A DNA stretch of 64,000 nt from Nocardia aurea. Lineage in GTDB: Bacteria; Actinomycetota; Actinomycetes; Mycobacteriales; Mycobacteriaceae. The notes under the pieces were generated by a model that ran no database searches, was not told the DNA's origin, and saw only the letters and a program-made list of their open reading frames with translations. A program made the position numbers and the translations under genes. The stretch is from positions 593,095-657,094 of the forward strand of contig NZ_QCYJ01000127.1 in assembly GCF_003123685.1 (NCBI RefSeq), written 5' to 3'. Each line of letters starts with the position of its first letter. Within the stretch, counting starts at the first letter, position 1. Below, piece after piece: positions 45,808-53,909 of this stretch.

Positions 45808-47652
45808 ATGGACGGCGTGGTCGAGACCTCGAACGCGCGGACCAGGGAGCTGCCGATCGCCGATCGGCGGGTCCGTCGACATCAGCGGGGGGACAAGTAT
45901 CGGCTGACAGCGGTCGGCGGTCTGGCAGCGCTGTCGTTGGACGCGCTGTCCAGCGTGGCCTACGGGCCGGAGGCGATCGTGCTGGTGCTCGTCGCGGCGG
46001 GGACGGCAGCTGTCTCGCTGACCTTTCCGATCGCCTGCGCGATCACCGCGCTGCTGTTGGTTCTCGTGCTGTCGTATCGGCAGGTGATCGCGGTCCATCC
46101 GGACGGCGGCGGCGCGTACGCGGTGTCGAAGCGTCAGCTCGGGCGGGGTGCTGCGCTGCTGGCGGCGGCGAGTCTGGTGGTCGACTACGTGCTCACCGTC
46201 GCGGTCAGTCTCAGCGCGGGCGCGGCCAGTCTCGCGAGCGCGTTCCCCGAACTCGCCGACAATCTGCTGCTGCTCACGCTGCTCGCCCTGGCGGTGCTGA
46301 CGGTGGTCAATCTGATCGGGGTGGCCGAATCCGCGAAAGTGCTGATGGGCCCGGCGATCCTGTTCGTCGGGCTGATCGTGGCGGTGATCGTGGTGGGGCT
46401 GACCCGTTCGCATCCGGTCGCGGTGATCGGGACGGCACACCGTCCGTTCGACCCGATCACGGCCGTCGGAATCATCTTGGTGCTCAAGGCTTTCGCCGCA
46501 GGTTGCTCGGCGCTCACCGGTGTCGAGGCGATCGCCAACGCCGTGCCGTCGTTCCGTACCCCTCGGGTGCGCCGCGCCCAGCACACCGAGGTCGCGCTGG
46601 GCCTGCTGCTCGGCACCCTGCTGCTCGGGTTGTCGTGGCTGATCCGTAAGCACGGGGTCGTGCCGCGCGAGGATGTCACGGTGCTCGCGCAGTTGTCGGC
46701 GGCCGCGTTCGGCACCGGCTGGCTGTTCTACCTGACCAATCTGGCGGTCACCGCGGTGCTCGTACTGGCCGCGAACACCAGTTTCGGCGGGCTGCCGATA
46801 CTGCTGTCGCTACTCGCCAAGGATCGGCGGATCCCCTCGCTGTTCGCCCTGCGCTCCGAACGTCCCGTGTTCCGCTACGGGGTCGGCGCGCTCGCGGCCG
46901 TCGCCGCGCTCGTGCTGATCGCGGTCGACGCCGAAACCCACCGACTGCTTCCGGTGTACGCGGTCGGGGTCTTCATCGGGTTCACGCTCTGCCAGACCGG
47001 TCTGGTACGGCACTGGTGGCGGGACCGGGGATCGGGCTGGGTGCCGCGCGCCGCGCTCAACGGATTCGGCGCGATCCTCACCGCCGTCGCCGCGTTGGTG
47101 CTGCTGGCGGAGAAGTTCACCGAGGGCGCGTGGCTGCTGCTGATCATCATCCCGGCCCTGATCGTCCTGTTCGCCAGAACCGAGGGGTACTACCGGGGCG
47201 TCGCCGATCAACTACATCTCGGCATCCTGCCCGCCCGGCCGAGGCAGGCTCCGGTCGCGCGGGAGATGGTGATCGTGCCGGTGGTCACGATGAGCGAGGT
47301 GACCGCGCGCGCACTCCAGGCCGCGCTGCGGATGCGCGGCGAGATCGTCGCCGTCGCGGCGGCGATCGACCAGGAGTCCATCACCCGGCTCAGCGCGCAG
47401 TGGAAGCAGTGGGATCCCGGCATCCCACTGACCGTGCTGCCCTGTCCGCACCGCAGCCTCGTCGCCACCCTGGTGGGATACGTCCGTAAACAGACCGCCG
47501 CCGGTCACGAGGTCACCGTGCTGCTCGCCCAGGTCGAACCGCGCCGCTGGTGGCACCGTCCGCTCCACAACCCCCGGGGACCGGTCCTGGCGGCCGCGCT
47601 GCGCGCCCGTACCGACGCGGTGGTCGCCAACCTGGCGGTGCGGGTCGACTGA
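45808..47652 (+). CDS. APC-superfamily permease, KimA-like (possible K+ importer)
   Basis: A 614-residue APC transporter. It has about twelve helices starting after a cytosolic segment, with ALSLDALSSVAYGPEAIVLVL, the LSYRQVIAVHPDGGGAYAVSK region and FAAGCSALTGVEAIAN. A C-terminal soluble domain (about 480-614: VPVVTMSEVTARALQAALR, DQESITRLSAQWKQWDP) resembles the cytosolic tail of Bacillus KimA. KimA imports K+ and is inhibited by c-di-AMP. I saw no c-di-AMP (ydaO-type) riboswitch upstream. The transported ion is inferred. Confidence 0.78.
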   Translation: MDGVVETSNARTRELPIADRRVRRHQRGDKYRLTAVGGLAALSLDALSSVAYGPEAIVLVLVAAGTAAVSLTFPIACAITALLLVLVLSYRQVIAVHPDGGGAYAVSKRQLGRGAALLAAASLVVDYVLTVAVSLSAGAASLASAFPELADNLLLLTLLALAVLTVVNLIGVAESAKVLMGPAILFVGLIVAVIVVGLTRSHPVAVIGTAHRPFDPITAVGIILVLKAFAAGCSALTGVEAIANAVPSFRTPRVRRAQHTEVALGLLLGTLLLGLSWLIRKHGVVPREDVTVLAQLSAAAFGTGWLFYLTNLAVTAVLVLAANTSFGGLPILLSLLAKDRRIPSLFALRSERPVFRYGVGALAAVAALVLIAVDAETHRLLPVYAVGVFIGFTLCQTGLVRHWWRDRGSGWVPRAALNGFGAILTAVAALVLLAEKFTEGAWLLLIIIPALIVLFARTEGYYRGVADQLHLGILPARPRQAPVAREMVIVPVVTMSEVTARALQAALRMRGEIVAVAAAIDQESITRLSAQWKQWDPGIPLTVLPCPHRSLVATLVGYVRKQTAAGHEVTVLLAQVEPRRWWHRPLHNPRGPVLAAALRARTDAVVANLAVRVD

Positions 47653-47661
47653 CCGGGCGGT

Positions 47662-48162
47662 TCAACTCGGGCGCGACGCCTGCGGACCGGTTCGGAGGTA
47701 GGTGTAGGCCAGCGGCGGCCCGAGTCCGCACACGAGCAACAGCAACGTCGGCCAGTCGCTGATCAGCATGATGTCGCCGCCGGGACCGCTGACCGAGCAC
47801 GCGAAGAAGCCGACCGCCCAGGCGAGCACCGGGAGCAGCGCGATCCCCGGCCGGTCGGTGAGGGTGCGCATCGCCGCGACCAACGCGACGTTCAGTACGG
47901 CGGCCAACAGCGCCGTGATCGGGAAAGCGACCGCCCCTTCGGTCAGGACGCTCGCGAGCCCCGCGGGCGCGGCGACGACCTCCGGTTCCGGAGCGGGCAG
48001 GCTGCCGCTACCGAGGTAGACCGGCAGGTAGAGCACCTCGAACACCAGCGTGAACAGGCCGCTGAGGACCAGCACCGTCATCAGGGCGACCGCCGGAATT
48101 CGCGCCGGGCGATCTCCAGCGGCGCCGGATGCTCCGGGCCGCTTGTCGACGGTGGCCGTCAC
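47662..48162 (-). CDS. Conserved membrane protein downstream of mshB (Rv1171-like)
   Basis: A 166-residue protein with four membrane helices (VALMTVLVLSGLFTLVFEVLYLPVYL, AFPITALLAAVLNVALVAAM, IALLPVLAWAVGFFACSV, TLLLLVCGLGPPLAYTYL). GTG 48162 overlaps the stop of the 52-aa gene upstream, so translation is coupled. The M. tuberculosis counterpart by position is Rv1171. Function unknown; it belongs to the mshB transcript. Confidence 0.78.
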   Translation of the reverse strand: MTATVDKRPGASGAAGDRPARIPAVALMTVLVLSGLFTLVFEVLYLPVYLGSGSLPAPEPEVVAAPAGLASVLTEGAVAFPITALLAAVLNVALVAAMRTLTDRPGIALLPVLAWAVGFFACSVSGPGGDIMLISDWPTLLLLVCGLGPPLAYTYLRTGPQASRPS

Positions 48163-48317
48163 GACACCGGCGGATAGCCGAGGAGCGACAGCAGGTGGCT
48201 CTGCATGTCGACGAACGTGTACAGCACCGACATGTACAGCTCGTGCTGCGCCGGCCAGTTCGGCTTCATGCTGTCCACGAACGCCACGATGGCGTCCTGG
48301 AGATGCCAGTTGTACAT
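48159..48317 (-). CDS. 52-residue conserved-looking protein between mshB and the membrane gene
   Basis: MYNWHLQDAIVAFVDSMKPN opens a 52-residue protein ending LLSLLGYPPVS. The stop overlaps the GTG of the downstream membrane gene (GTGA), a strong sign of a real gene. It looks helical with an amphipathic middle, has many Met, Trp and Tyr, and has no cysteine. No family recognised. It lies in the mshB operon. Confidence 0.7.
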   Translation of the reverse strand: MYNWHLQDAIVAFVDSMKPNWPAQHELYMSVLYTFVDMQSHLLSLLGYPPVS

Positions 48318-48414
48318 ATGACGAGTCTATTCCGCTGGACATTCGCGGGTTGTGGCCCTCGTCCCCTCCGGCTCCTGGCACAAATCGGATCCACGGTTCC
48401 CGGATACCCGGATC

Positions 48415-49290
48415 TCAGTCGAGTCCGGCGAACAGGTCGTGTTCGCGACCGTCCGATCCGGTCGGGCCGCGTTCGCCGCGCACCAGGATGTAGTGCTCCT
48501 CGGGCAGTACCGGCTGCGCGACATTGTTCGACAGGGCGAATTCCCGGCCCGAAGGGGCGACCGTCACCTGGGTCGCGTGGGCGCGCAGCGCGGCGCGTTT
48601 GGCGGCGAGCACGTCGGAGACCTCGATGGTCGTCGTCACCGAATGGCCGGGGACACTGGCCAATTCGTCCACGGCGGGCAGTCGCCAGCCTTTCGGGAGC
48701 GCACCGGGAAGTCCCTCGGCCGTGCGGCGGGCGAGCACCTCGGTGTGCAGGCGGAGCATCTCACCGTCGGTGACCGTCCAGTAGAACTTCGGTGTGTCCC
48801 AACCGCGTTCGGCCGCCGCGTGTACCGCGTCGGTCGTGATCCGGTGTGCGCGAACATGATCCGGATGACCGTAACCGCCGCGCGGGTCGTAACCGATCAC
48901 CACGTCGGGGCGGAGTTCCAGCACGATCTCGGTGAGCGCGTCGACGGCCTCGGCACCGGAACGGACGAAGGCCCTCGGGTTCTCGGCCGACGGGGTACCG
49001 GCCATACCGGAGTCACGCCACCGCCCGGCTCCACCGAGGAAACGCGGGGGCGCGCAATCCAACGCGGCAAGAGCTCTGGTCAATTCGAGGATCCGGTAAC
49101 CGCCGAGTTGGTCGGCCCGGTCGGCCACCAGTCGCGCCCACTCATCCCCGATGACCTCACCCTCCTCGCCGAGAGTGCAGGTCACCACGGTGACGGGCAC
49201 CCCGAGACGACGGTAGTGGGCGATGGTGCCGCCGGTGGTGATGGATTCGTCATCGGGATGGGCGTGGACCAGCAGCAGGCCGCCGGTCAC
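48415..49290 (-). CDS. mshB: N-acetyl-1-D-myo-inositol-2-amino-2-deoxy-alpha-D-glucopyranoside deacetylase
   Basis: A 291-residue zinc deacetylase of mycothiol biosynthesis (Rv1170). Zinc ligands are in LLVHAHPDDESITTGG (AHPDD) and GYGHPDHVRAHRIT. It removes the acetyl from GlcNAc-Ins, the second committed step of mycothiol. The GTG start at 49290 overlaps the lpqW-like stop (GTGA). Chain length and gene position agree with the family. Confidence 0.94.
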   Translation of the reverse strand: MTGGLLLVHAHPDDESITTGGTIAHYRRLGVPVTVVTCTLGEEGEVIGDEWARLVADRADQLGGYRILELTRALAALDCAPPRFLGGAGRWRDSGMAGTPSAENPRAFVRSGAEAVDALTEIVLELRPDVVIGYDPRGGYGHPDHVRAHRITTDAVHAAAERGWDTPKFYWTVTDGEMLRLHTEVLARRTAEGLPGALPKGWRLPAVDELASVPGHSVTTTIEVSDVLAAKRAALRAHATQVTVAPSGREFALSNNVAQPVLPEEHYILVRGERGPTGSDGREHDLFAGLD

Positions 49291-51095
49291 GGAATCCGTC
49301 TCCACATCGCGGCATCGCCGAAGATGCCGACCTGGATCGCGCCGCTCAGCGACGCGCCGTCGACCCACGGGCCCGAGGCAGCGACGACGTTGTCCTGCAC
49401 GATCGGCAGTACCGTCGCCAGATTCCACAGGCTCGGTTCGGCGTCGGCGAGGGTCCTGCCGACGTCGATACCGCGCAGCGCGCCGTCGATCCCCGGTTGC
49501 AGCGCGGGATCGCACACCCCGGACAGATTGCTCGGCGCGCGCCGCGCCGCTTCGACCGCCGCGCGCGCCTCGCTGTCGGTCACGGCCGGATCGGCGACGG
49601 GCGGACAGCCGTAGCGCGAGGCCAGCACGGTCGCGGGATCACTGCCCGCGACCTCCCAGCCCACCAGCGCATCGACACCGCTCTCGACCACTTCCTTACC
49701 GTAGAGCGCGTCGGCGGCGAGGCTGCGCACGCTGGCATCGATTCCGGCGCTGCGTAATTGGTCGGCGGCGGTATTGGCGACCGCGAGCGCGGTCGCGTCG
49801 TTGGTCACCGCGCCGATCCGGATGACCAGTTGTTTGCCGTTCTTCGCGACGGTCCTCGGCTTCGGCGCGGGCGAGGTCGGCGAGGACGCCGTCGGCTGCT
49901 CGGGAGCGCGCGCGTAACCCGCCTCGGCGAGCAGGGCGAACGCCTCGTCGGAGGTGGCACGCGGGGGCGCGGTCGGGAGATAACCCGGATCGGACGGTGT
50001 CAGGATCTGCGCCCGGACCGGCTCCACCCAGCCGCCGGTCTGCGCGCCGACCGTGGCGAGCAGCGCGGGATCGAGCAGCGCCACCACACCGCGGCGGACC
50101 CGGGGATCACCGAGATCCCCACTGCGCCCGTTCAATACGAATTGCAATTCGCGCGACTGGGGCATGATCGCGGTGCGCACCGAGGGAATCGCCGCCAGTT
50201 GCGCCTGGGTGGCGACCCCGCCGTGCACGAGCGCCATCTGCGCGTCGCCGGTGCGCAGCGATTCGGCGAGTTGCGCGGGAGTTCCGCCGCGGCGCAACAG
50301 GATCTGATCCGGCGCGGCGGGTGTTCCCCAGTACCGGTCGTTGCGTTCGAGCAGGATCTCGTCGCGTCCGCGATCCACCGATTTGATCGCGAAATTGCCG
50401 CCGGAGACCTGGCTCGGCTCCTCGAGTCCGTTGACGAATCCGCCCGGCGAATCCTTCAGCAGATGCGAGGGCAGCAGGTCGACGAACAGTTCGCGCCACG
50501 CCGGATACGGCTGATTCATGGTCACCGTGACGGTTTTGCCGCCGCCGGAGGAATTCACGTCATCGATGAGCCGGTAGCCCGCCGGATCGACCGCACCGGG
50601 CTGGGTGATCATCTGCTGCCACAGGTACCGGAAATCCTCGGCGGCGATGGGCGCCCCGTCGGACCAGTTGGCCTGGTTGCGCAGCGTGTAGGTGATGGTG
50701 AACGGCTCCTGCGCGGTCACCTCGGCCGAGGTGACGAGCGCGGTGTCCGGCACCCACTCGGTGGCGCCGGGCACCGCGGGATTGGGCACCGGCCGGAACG
50801 GGCTCGGCAGCACCATCGAGGCCACCGCCGCGTTGGCGGGCGACTGGTCGGCGCGCAGATGCGGATTGAATCCGATGCCGATGTCGTCGATCGCCACCAC
50901 GACGGTGTGCTTACCCGGTTTGGCCGGTGTCGTCTTCGGGCTGTCGGTGCTCTCGATCGGCGGCGGCGGATTGGCCGTGCATCCGGCGAGCACCGTGGCG
51001 CAGACCGCCGCCATCGACACCACTGCCAGCATGGTGCGCCTCGTCGCGCGTCGTCTTGCCCCCGAGCTCACGGAGCGCACTCTACCCAGCCTCAC
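49287..51095 (-). CDS. lpqW: LpqW-like lipoprotein (ABC solute-binding fold)
   Basis: A 602-residue lipoprotein (Rv1166 LpqW type). The N-terminus has a basic segment and lipobox LAGC (TVLAGCTANPPP). The body is an SBP_bac_5-type fold (VPDTALVTSAEV, YTLRNQANWSDGAPIAAEDFRYLWQQM). In mycobacteria LpqW controls the branch between PIM and lipomannan/LAM synthesis rather than peptide uptake. pimE, which acts at that branch, lies 3 kb away. The GTG start fits; ATG at residue 22 is an alternative. Confidence 0.87.
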   Translation of the reverse strand: MRLGRVRSVSSGARRRATRRTMLAVVSMAAVCATVLAGCTANPPPPIESTDSPKTTPAKPGKHTVVVAIDDIGIGFNPHLRADQSPANAAVASMVLPSPFRPVPNPAVPGATEWVPDTALVTSAEVTAQEPFTITYTLRNQANWSDGAPIAAEDFRYLWQQMITQPGAVDPAGYRLIDDVNSSGGGKTVTVTMNQPYPAWRELFVDLLPSHLLKDSPGGFVNGLEEPSQVSGGNFAIKSVDRGRDEILLERNDRYWGTPAAPDQILLRRGGTPAQLAESLRTGDAQMALVHGGVATQAQLAAIPSVRTAIMPQSRELQFVLNGRSGDLGDPRVRRGVVALLDPALLATVGAQTGGWVEPVRAQILTPSDPGYLPTAPPRATSDEAFALLAEAGYARAPEQPTASSPTSPAPKPRTVAKNGKQLVIRIGAVTNDATALAVANTAADQLRSAGIDASVRSLAADALYGKEVVESGVDALVGWEVAGSDPATVLASRYGCPPVADPAVTDSEARAAVEAARRAPSNLSGVCDPALQPGIDGALRGIDVGRTLADAEPSLWNLATVLPIVQDNVVAASGPWVDGASLSGAIQVGIFGDAAMWRRIP

Positions 51096-51157
51096 CCACG
51101 GTCGACCACCGGCCGACGTAACCCGCCCCGACGCATCGAGGTCCTGCCGAACACGAC

Positions 51158-51185
51158 CGGGCGGACCGGTTTCGCGGTCCGCCCG
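51158..51185 (-). terminator. Terminator hairpin after typA
   Basis: CGGGCGGACCG-gtttcg-CGGTCCGCCCG: an 11-bp perfect stem with a 6-nt loop, 58 bp beyond the typA stop. Confidence 0.65.
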
Positions 51186-51242
51186 ATCCTGCGTTCATAT
51201 GTTGCGGGGACGGCCCTCGATGGTTGGTCGCCGACGCGAGCA

Positions 51243-53138
51243 CTACAGTGCGGCCCGGTCCCGCGCCTTCCGCCTCGACAGTTCCCGGCCACGCTCGGTG
51301 GCACCGAGAATCACCTTGCGCACCCGGACGATCTCCGGGGTGACCTCGACACATTCGTCGCCCGCGCAGAATTCCATCGCGCTCTCGAGATCGAGCTGCA
51401 ACGGCTTGGCGAGGGTTTCGAACACGTCGGCGGTGGAGCTGCGCATATTGGTCAGCTTCTTCTCGCGGGTGACGTTGATGTCGAGATCCTCCGCGCGCGG
51501 GTTGATACCGACGACGTGACCCTCGTAGGTGTCGGCGCCCGGCTCGACGAAGAACTGGCCGCGATCGGAGAGCTGGATCATGGCGAACGGCGTCACGCTG
51601 CCCGCGCGGTCGGAGACCAGCGAACCGGTGTGCCTGGCCCGGATCTCACCGGCCCACGGGGCGTACCCGTGGGAGACGGCGTTGGCGATGCCGGTACCCC
51701 TGGTCTCGGTGAGGAAGTCGGTACGGAAACCGATGAGTCCACGCGAGGGGACGATGAACTCCATGCGCACCCATCCGGCGGCGTGGTTGTTCATCTGCAC
51801 CATCTTGCCCTTGCGGGCGGCCAGCAGCTGGGTGATCGCGCCGAGGTACTCGTCGGGGCTGTCGATGGTCAGCTCTTCGAAGGGTTCGTGGATCTTGCCG
51901 TCGACCTGCTTGGTGACCACCTGCGGCTTGCCGACGGTCAGCTCGAAACCCTCGCGGCGCATCTGCTCGACCAGGATGGCCAGCGCCAGCTCACCGCGGC
52001 CCTGCACCTCCCAGGCGTCGGGGCGACCGATATCGAGCACCCGCAGCGAGACGTTGCCGACCAGTTCCGCGTCCAGACGCGATTTCACCATCCGCGCGGT
52101 CAGCTTGTGTCCCTGCACCCGGCCGACGAGCGGCGAGGTGTTGGTGCCGATGGTGACCGAGATCGCGGGCTCGTCGACCATGATGCGGGGCAGCGCGATC
52201 GGGTTGTCGACGTCGGCCAGGGTGTCGCCGATCATGATGTCGGAGATGCCCGCGATGGCGACGATGTCACCGGCGACGGCGAGTTCGCCCGGCTGACGCT
52301 CCACACCGACGGTCTGGAGCAGTTCGGTGATCTTGACCTGCTTGACGCCGTCGGCGTGCATCCACGCGACGTTCTGCCCCTTGCGCAGTTCACCGCTGTA
52401 GATGCGGACCAGCGCGAGGCGGCCGAGGAATGCCGAGGCGTCGAGGTTGGTGACGTGCGCCTGCAACGGCGCGGCCGGATCACCCTTGGGCGCCGGGATG
52501 TACTCCATGAGCACGTCGAACAGCGCGTCGAGGTTCTCGGCGCTGGGGGCGTTGCCGTTCTCCGGCTGTTCCCGCGAGGCCTTGCCCTCACGCCCGGAGG
52601 CGTAGAGCACCGGCAGATCGAGGGCCAGTTCGGCGGCCTCGGCGGCGGCGTCGTCCAGATCGGAGGCCAGATCGAGCAGCAGATCGTGACTCTCCTCGAC
52701 GACCTCCGCGATCCGGGCGTCGGGCCGGTCGGTCTTGTTGACGACCAGGATCACCGGCAACGACGCGGCAAGCGCCTTGCGCAGTACGAATCGGGTCTGC
52801 GGAAGCGGTCCCTCGGACGCGTCGACCAGCAGCACCACGCCGTCGACCATCGAGAGGCCGCGTTCGACCTCGCCGCCGAAGTCGGCGTGCCCCGGAGTGT
52901 CGATGACGTTGATCACAGTCACCGATCCGTCCGGGTTGTGCCGGTGCACGGCGGTGTTCTTGGCGAGAATGGTGATGCCCTTCTCGCGCTCCAGATCGCC
53001 GGAATCCATCACCCTGTCGACCAGTTCGGCACGTTCGGCGAACGCGCCCGACTGACGAAGCATGGCGTCGACCAACGTCGTCTTACCGTGGTCGACGTGG
53101 GCCACGATGGCGACGTTGCGAAAATCGCGTGACGACAC
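51243..53138 (-). CDS. typA: Translational GTPase TypA/BipA
   Basis: A 631-residue EF-G-like GTPase (Rv1165). G motifs: AHVDHGKTTLVD (G1), DTPGHADFGGEVER (G3), NKTDRPDARI (G4). C-terminal BipA-specific domains include PSRGLIGFRTDFLTETRGTG. It binds ribosomes and is linked to stress tolerance and 50S assembly. The start has a strong AGGAGG. On the opposite strand there is a long open frame without coding support. Confidence 0.95.
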   Translation of the reverse strand: MSSRDFRNVAIVAHVDHGKTTLVDAMLRQSGAFAERAELVDRVMDSGDLEREKGITILAKNTAVHRHNPDGSVTVINVIDTPGHADFGGEVERGLSMVDGVVLLVDASEGPLPQTRFVLRKALAASLPVILVVNKTDRPDARIAEVVEESHDLLLDLASDLDDAAAEAAELALDLPVLYASGREGKASREQPENGNAPSAENLDALFDVLMEYIPAPKGDPAAPLQAHVTNLDASAFLGRLALVRIYSGELRKGQNVAWMHADGVKQVKITELLQTVGVERQPGELAVAGDIVAIAGISDIMIGDTLADVDNPIALPRIMVDEPAISVTIGTNTSPLVGRVQGHKLTARMVKSRLDAELVGNVSLRVLDIGRPDAWEVQGRGELALAILVEQMRREGFELTVGKPQVVTKQVDGKIHEPFEELTIDSPDEYLGAITQLLAARKGKMVQMNNHAAGWVRMEFIVPSRGLIGFRTDFLTETRGTGIANAVSHGYAPWAGEIRARHTGSLVSDRAGSVTPFAMIQLSDRGQFFVEPGADTYEGHVVGINPRAEDLDINVTREKKLTNMRSSTADVFETLAKPLQLDLESAMEFCAGDECVEVTPEIVRVRKVILGATERGRELSRRKARDRAAL

Positions 53139-53281
53139 GCCTCAATCCTCCTGCTGTTGGGTATAGGTTCGGGCCGACCCCTGCAAACAGGTGGAGAATC
53201 GAAACTCACCGGGCATTGCGGCCAGGTTTACACCCTACCGCCCGGGGCGCCACCCCTGATCCCCCGGCACTCTAGTAAGGG

Positions 53282-53287
53282 TATGCT
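53282..53287 (+). promoter_or_regulatory. Candidate leaderless -10 element for the Cys/Lys-rich small protein
   Basis: TATGCT ends 7 nt before GTG 53295. The upstream ATG (53283) lies inside this -10 and would then not be transcribed. Confidence 0.55.
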
Positions 53288-53294
53288 AACCATC

Positions 53295-53471
53295 GTGGGC
53301 AAGGTCAAAGCAAACAAGGTTTCCTCGTTGAAACCCAAGAAGAAGTGCTGTCGCAAGAAGACGCGCTGCGTGAAATGCCCTGTCGTCATTATGCGTATGA
53401 AGAAGGCCGAGGCCTCCGGCTGCTGTGGCAAGGATCTCAAGAAGGCGCTCAAACAGGCACGCGCGGCCTGA
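53295..53471 (+). CDS. Cys/Lys-rich 58-residue protein
   Basis: 58 residues starting VGKVKANKVSSLKPKKKCCR. It has six cysteines in the order KKCC, TRC, VKCP and SGCCG, and about 17 Lys/Arg. The Cys spacing suggests a small metal-binding (zinc-like) or redox module that could bind nucleic acid. Similar short Cys/Lys-rich proteins occur across actinobacteria with no known role. GTG 53295 is favoured by the -10 box; ATG 53283 is an alternative. Divergent from typA. Confidence 0.78.
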   Translation: MGKVKANKVSSLKPKKKCCRKKTRCVKCPVVIMRMKKAEASGCCGKDLKKALKQARAA

Positions 53472-53612
53472 CCGGCGAACTCGCGGCACACCCGTCGTCG
53501 CGCGCCGACACGCCCGCGTCGGCGAAAACGAGATTCACGACTGTCCGGACCGGATCGCGCGTCGACGCGTGAGATCGCGATGAAACCGCGCGAAGCGGGG
53601 TAGAACCGGATC

Positions 53613-53909
53613 ATGAGCACCGAACTGCTGACCGAATCCGAGATCGCCGAAGCCGTCGCCACGCTCCCCGACTGGACCCGCACCGGATCCACGCTGACCC
53701 GCACCCTGGAGGCGGGCTCGTTCCTGTCCGGTATCGAACTGGTGGGCGCGGTCGCCGAACTCGCCGAGGCGGCCGACCATCATCCCGATATCGATATCCG
53801 CTGGCGCAAGATCACCTTCGCGCTGTCGACCCACTCCGCCGGTGGACTCACGAGGCTGGACGTATCGCTGGCTCACGAGATCGATCGACTGGCTCCGCGA
53901 TTCTCCTGA
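53613..53909 (+). CDS. 4a-hydroxytetrahydrobiopterin dehydratase (PCD)
   Basis: A 98-residue pterin carbinolamine dehydratase (Rv1159A type, phhB). The signature is AADHHPDIDIRWRKITFALSTHSAGGLT, with the catalytic His cluster. It recycles 4a-hydroxy-tetrahydropterin. TAGAAC ends 6 nt before the ATG, so it may be leaderless. Its 3' end overlaps the end of pimE by 62 bp in convergent orientation. Confidence 0.9.
   Translation: MSTELLTESEIAEAVATLPDWTRTGSTLTRTLEAGSFLSGIELVGAVAELAEAADHHPDIDIRWRKITFALSTHSAGGLTRLDVSLAHEIDRLAPRFS

Noticed and set aside
49758..53132. A 1124-codon open frame on the plus strand opposite lpqW and typA
   Set aside because: It lies antisense to two well-supported genes. 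Its sequence is low-complexity Arg/Gly/His-rich and has no domains; long antisense frames are expected in GC-rich DNA.
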